Below, one piece after another: positions 15,945 to 18,838 of a stretch of 18,838 nucleotides of DNA. Source of the stretch: CAZRIE01 sp964600075 (lineage in GTDB: Bacteria; Bacteroidota; Bacteroidia; Flavobacteriales; Flavobacteriaceae). The translations under genes were made by a program, and so were the position numbers. The number at the start of each line of letters is the position of its first letter. Position 1 is the first letter of the stretch. The stretch is from contig CAZRIE010000081.1 of assembly GCA_964600075.1 (NCBI GenBank), positions 1 to 18,838 of the forward strand, in the 5' to 3' direction. The notes beneath the pieces were generated by a model. That model ran no database searches. It was not told the DNA's origin and saw nothing but the letters and a program-made list of their open reading frames with translations.

Positions 15945-16745
15945 ATGGAAAAAAAATTGAACGTTTGGCATGTCGGAAACTGGTGTATACACACAGGAAA
16001 TGAATTTATTGAATCGCCTTTTCTATCTGCTAAAAAAAATGTCGAAGTTCTTAACTATGCGCTTCCCTTAGTAAATGCAATAAAAAAAATAGAAGGAGCA
16101 ACGGTTATTTCCCAACCATCATGGGAATTGTACAATATGTCACCTGAAGCATTCGATGAACGTTTAAAATGGGCTACTACCATTATTTTTGGAGATGTAG
16201 AAACAAAATGTATGATGTTGCATCCCGATTTCTTTAATCGACACCTATGGAAAGATAAGTTTATTACGTTCCCGGATCGTTTCCAAATCCTAATCGATTG
16301 GATTAAAGATGGAGGGCATTTTCATATGAATGGTGGTTGGTACAGTTTTAGTGGTCAAGGTGGTAAAGGAGGTTGGGGACGAAGTCTGTTCCGTGACGTA
16401 CTTCCAGTAAAATGTCTAGAAACAGATGATCTTTTAGAATCTACAGCAAGTTTCGAGATTCGTAGCACTGTAGATAACCACCCGATACTTGAAGGTATTG
16501 ATTTTTCGGGGTTTCCTCCTATTCTTGGTTTCAACCAAACCGAAAAAAGAAACGAAAGTGAAACACTATTGGAGATTAAGTACTGGGATGAATGGTTTCC
16601 ATTACTATCTCAAAATTCACTTGGTAAAGGAAGAGTTTCTGCTTGGACAACAGGTGCTAGCCCGCACTGGGGCATTAATCTTATCAAATGGAGCCAATAT
16701 GACCAATTCTGGCGTCAATTGTTTACTTCTTCTAGTTACTTTTGA
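15945..16745 (+). CDS. Glutamine-amidotransferase-like protein of the PF07090 type
   Basis: The protein (266 residues) has no signal peptide, so it is likely cytoplasmic. It fits the class I glutamine-amidotransferase-like family typified by Salmonella STM3548. Visible motifs are IIFGDVE (80-86), FPDRFQILIDWIKDGGHFHM (109-128), the elbow region NGGWYSFSGQGGKGGWGR (129-146), VLPVKCLETDD (152-162), HPILEGI, PPILGFNQTE (191-200), and the late KGRVSAWTTGASPHWGINL with His241. True class I amidotransferases have a Cys in the elbow; here the segment is GGWYSF, with no Cys, so glutaminase activity is doubtful. The family's function is not established. A symporter gene follows 69 bases later on the same strand, which suggests a shared role in using an imported compound. 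Base composition is AT-rich, unlike the symporter. Confidence 0.83.
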   Translation: MEKKLNVWHVGNWCIHTGNEFIESPFLSAKKNVEVLNYALPLVNAIKKIEGATVISQPSWELYNMSPEAFDERLKWATTIIFGDVETKCMMLHPDFFNRHLWKDKFITFPDRFQILIDWIKDGGHFHMNGGWYSFSGQGGKGGWGRSLFRDVLPVKCLETDDLLESTASFEIRSTVDNHPILEGIDFSGFPPILGFNQTEKRNESETLLEIKYWDEWFPLLSQNSLGKGRVSAWTTGASPHWGINLIKWSQYDQFWRQLFTSSSYF

Positions 16746-16756
16746 ACTTGTTCAAA
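16741..16756. repeat. Palindrome over the stop codon of the amidotransferase-like gene
   Basis: TTTGAAC and GTTCAAA face each other around TT, and the TGA stop (16743-16745) is inside the left arm. There is no T-run, so termination is unlikely. It may be an operator or an mRNA processing or stability element between the two genes, or chance. Confidence 0.3.
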
Positions 16757-16814
16757 CGATTTCAGTGTATAGTTAATATTAAGTTGAACAGCTAAAAATC
16801 AAATAAAGTAGCGT

Positions 16815-18605
16815 ATGGAGTTAAAGCCAATAGATTGGAGTATAATAGGCGCTTTTTTCGTCATTTCATTGCTAATTGGCATTGTCGTATCCAAAAAAGC
16901 GGGGAAGAATACCTCGGAATTCTTTTTGTCGGGGCGTACCATGCCCTGGTGGTTATTGGGGATATCGATGGTCGCCACTACCTTTTCGGCCGATACGCCC
17001 AATCTGGTAGCCGATATTGTGCGTACCAACGGGGTATCGGGCAATTGGGTGTGGTGGTCCTTTTTATTGACTGGGATGCTGACCGTGTTCTTATACGCCA
17101 AGTTATGGCGACGCTCCAAGGCACTGACCGATCTTGAATTCTACGAACTTCGGTACAGTGGAAAGGAAGCCGCATTTTTAAGAGGTTTTAGAGCCGTCTA
17201 TCTGGGTTTTTTCTTTAATATCGTTACCATGGCCGGGGTATGCTTGGCTGCTATAAAGATAGGGGGCGTCCTATTGGGGCTGTCTCCCGTTCAGTCCCTT
17301 TTGATAGCCTCGGTTGTAACCGTAATCTATAGTTCCCTTGGAGGCTTGAAAGGTGTATTAATCACCGATTTCTTTCAGTTTTTTATGGCCATTGTAGGTT
17401 CGATATGGGCTACCATAGTAATCGTGGACCTTCCTGAAATCGGCGGCCTAGACAATTTGCTCGCTCATGAAAACTTGGTGGGAAAACTAAGTATCTTGCC
17501 TGATTTCTCAAATACGGATCTGCTTGTTACAGTATTTATAATCCCCATAGCCGTACAATGGTGGAGCGTGTGGTATCCCGGTTCGGAGCCCGGCGGCGGC
17601 GGTTTTATCGCCCAGCGAATGCTTTCTGCCAAGGACGAGAAAAATGCGGTATGGGCCACCCTATTATTCAATATCGTACACTATGCCATACGGCCCTGGC
17701 CCTGGATATTGATAGCTTTGGCCTCATTGGTAATGTATCCTGAAATATCGGACTTGGTAACCGCTCTGCCCGATATGGATCCCTCCGTGGTCAAGGACGA
17801 TATCTCCTACTCGGTCATGCTAAGACATTTGCCCGCGGGTCTATTGGGCCTGGTATTGGCATCGCTGATAGCGGCCTTCATGTCCACCATCTCAACGCTC
17901 CTCAACTGGGGATCTTCCTATATGGTCAATGATCTCTACCAACGTTTTATAGAACCAAAGGCATCATCTAAAAGATTGGTTTTCGTGGCGCGGTCGAGTA
18001 CCGTGCTGCTCATGCTTTTTTCAGCTGTACTGGCCCTGTTCCTTAGCAATGCGCTACAAGCGTTCAACATCATATTGCAGATAGGGGCCGGTACCGGTCT
18101 TTTGTTCATATTAAGATGGTTCTGGTACCGAATCAATGCCTGGAGCGAAATAACGGCCATGGCAGTATCTCTTTTGATCGCGCTATACTTTGAAGCGGTA
18201 CATCCGCATACCGACCTTCCGGCTTTGTCATCTTCGTTAAAGCTTGTACTTGGAACTTCGATTACTACGGTTGCCTGGGTAGCGGTTACTTTGTTGACCA
18301 AGCCCTCGGACGAGAAAACCCTGAAATCATTTTACCGATTGATACGGCCAGGGGGGCGGGGCTGGAAAAAGATACTGAACAAAATCAGGGAAGAAGATCC
18401 GGACGACTACGGGGTATCCGAAAAGTGGGACGTTCCCAACGCCATCCTCTGTATGGTAACGGGGAGCTTTATGGTCTTTTCGGCCCTGTTTGCCATAGGG
18501 TATCTTATTTATGGCAATTTGGGGCTGGGCATATTTATGTTGTTTTTGACAGCGCTGAGTGCCTGGATATTGCTCAAACTATGGAAGAAACTAAAAATGG
18601 ATTGA
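16815..18605 (+). CDS. Sodium:solute symporter family transporter
   Basis: This is an inner-membrane protein (596 residues) of the SSS/LeuT-fold family that couples solute uptake to Na+. Many hydrophobic segments fit about 13 membrane helices. Family signs are FLSGRTMPWWLLGISMVATT (37-56), TFSADTPN (56-63, start of the substrate/ion path), YSSLGGLKGVLITDFFQFF (172-190, the classic SSS signature), and STISTLLNWGSSYMVNDLYQ (357-376), where Ser357 and Ser360 lie in the region of the Na+ site. The C-terminus has a cytoplasmic stretch with PGGRGWKKIL and then two more helices. The start at 16815 gives a normal short N-terminus. The solute cannot be told. Base composition is visibly more GC-rich than the gene upstream. 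Confidence 0.93.
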   Translation: MELKPIDWSIIGAFFVISLLIGIVVSKKAGKNTSEFFLSGRTMPWWLLGISMVATTFSADTPNLVADIVRTNGVSGNWVWWSFLLTGMLTVFLYAKLWRRSKALTDLEFYELRYSGKEAAFLRGFRAVYLGFFFNIVTMAGVCLAAIKIGGVLLGLSPVQSLLIASVVTVIYSSLGGLKGVLITDFFQFFMAIVGSIWATIVIVDLPEIGGLDNLLAHENLVGKLSILPDFSNTDLLVTVFIIPIAVQWWSVWYPGSEPGGGGFIAQRMLSAKDEKNAVWATLLFNIVHYAIRPWPWILIALASLVMYPEISDLVTALPDMDPSVVKDDISYSVMLRHLPAGLLGLVLASLIAAFMSTISTLLNWGSSYMVNDLYQRFIEPKASSKRLVFVARSSTVLLMLFSAVLALFLSNALQAFNIILQIGAGTGLLFILRWFWYRINAWSEITAMAVSLLIALYFEAVHPHTDLPALSSSLKLVLGTSITTVAWVAVTLLTKPSDEKTLKSFYRLIRPGGRGWKKILNKIREEDPDDYGVSEKWDVPNAILCMVTGSFMVFSALFAIGYLIYGNLGLGIFMLFLTALSAWILLKLWKKLKMD

Positions 18606-18782
18606 AAGAATACCGTTGCGAATACGTTGTATAATTAATAGCTACATAGCTCCAACCCCATCCTTGGTTAATATAGACCAACCACATCTTTACGTAAATT
18701 CCAAAATAGAAGGTTTTTCCGAGAATTATTTGGAATTTGGTGTTTGGGATATGGTACTTGTGATCAACCCAACCACACTTCT

Positions 18783-18812
18783 CTAGGCACTTTCAGGAGT
18801 AAGCCTAGTTTT
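18783..18812 (+). terminator. Probable intrinsic terminator downstream of the symporter
   Basis: CTAGGCACT (18783-18791) pairs with AGT (18798-18800) and GCCTAG (18803-18808), with an AA bulge and a TTCAGG loop. TTTT follows at 18809-18812. It lies about 180 bases past the symporter stop. The region between them holds no visible gene. Confidence 0.5.
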
Positions 18813-18838
18813 AAAAAAAAGATGTTAAAAAATGCCCT

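Noticed and set aside
17936..18301. Minus-strand frame of 121 codons
   Set aside because: It is antisense to the symporter and reflects the higher GC content there.
18822..18838. ATG near the right edge that could start a further gene
   Set aside because: Only five codons are visible, which is too little to support a call.

Overview
The window looks like chromosomal DNA of a member of the Bacteroidota, most likely a marine Flavobacteriia; I cannot name the genus. The evidence is AT-rich DNA, starts without clear Shine-Dalgarno sequences, an 821-codon TonB-dependent outer-membrane protein with an N-terminal carboxypeptidase-regulatory-like domain, a DUF2911 protein, lipoprotein signals ending in Cys, and a TAnnTTTG-type promoter element. 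I see no rRNA, tRNA, CRISPR array, transposase or phage gene.

Layout. 1-1060 (minus): a TIR-domain protein with a very charged Lys/Glu/Arg tail, cut by the left edge. 1061-1663: gene-free, with an inverted repeat upstream of the TIR gene and one dubious 35-codon relic. 1664-4114 (minus): a TonB-dependent outer-membrane protein, divergent from a PhoA-type alkaline phosphatase lipoprotein at 4708-5847 (plus). 6041-7267 (plus): a class V PLP enzyme of the cysteine-desulfurase-like group that lacks the catalytic Cys. 7489-10178 (plus): a translationally coupled two-subunit molybdenum hydroxylase, a 2Fe-2S small subunit and a large molybdopterin subunit with a Tat-type signal. 10396-12468 (plus): a two-gene unit of a PldB-like lipase lipoprotein and a Tat-exported aldo/keto reductase, closed by a hairpin. 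12855-14162 (plus): a Tat-exported SGNH-like protein with altered catalytic blocks. 14563-15426 (minus): a DUF2911 protein with a TPR-like C-terminus. 15945-18605 (plus): a PF07090-type glutamine-amidotransferase-like protein followed by a sodium:solute symporter.

How the genes fit together. Most proteins in the window act in the envelope: outer-membrane receptor, surface or periplasmic phosphatase, lipase, three Tat substrates and an inner-membrane symporter. This suggests handling of organic nutrients outside the cytoplasm, but no single pathway ties them together and most gaps are large enough for separate promoters. The best functional units are the molybdenum hydroxylase pair (possibly with the PLP enzyme upstream), the lipase/reductase pair and the amidotransferase-like/symporter pair. 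The symporter and, less strongly, the hydroxylase block look more GC-rich than the AT-rich genes at 10396-14162 and 15945-16745, so the region may be a patchwork.

The most interesting points are the TIR protein with its charged tail, the PLP enzyme with Tyr in place of Cys next to a molybdenum hydroxylase, the SGNH-like protein with altered catalytic blocks, and a strong orphan hairpin with a T-run at 15780-15816 that may end an unannotated small RNA. I did not find a clear new multi-gene system.
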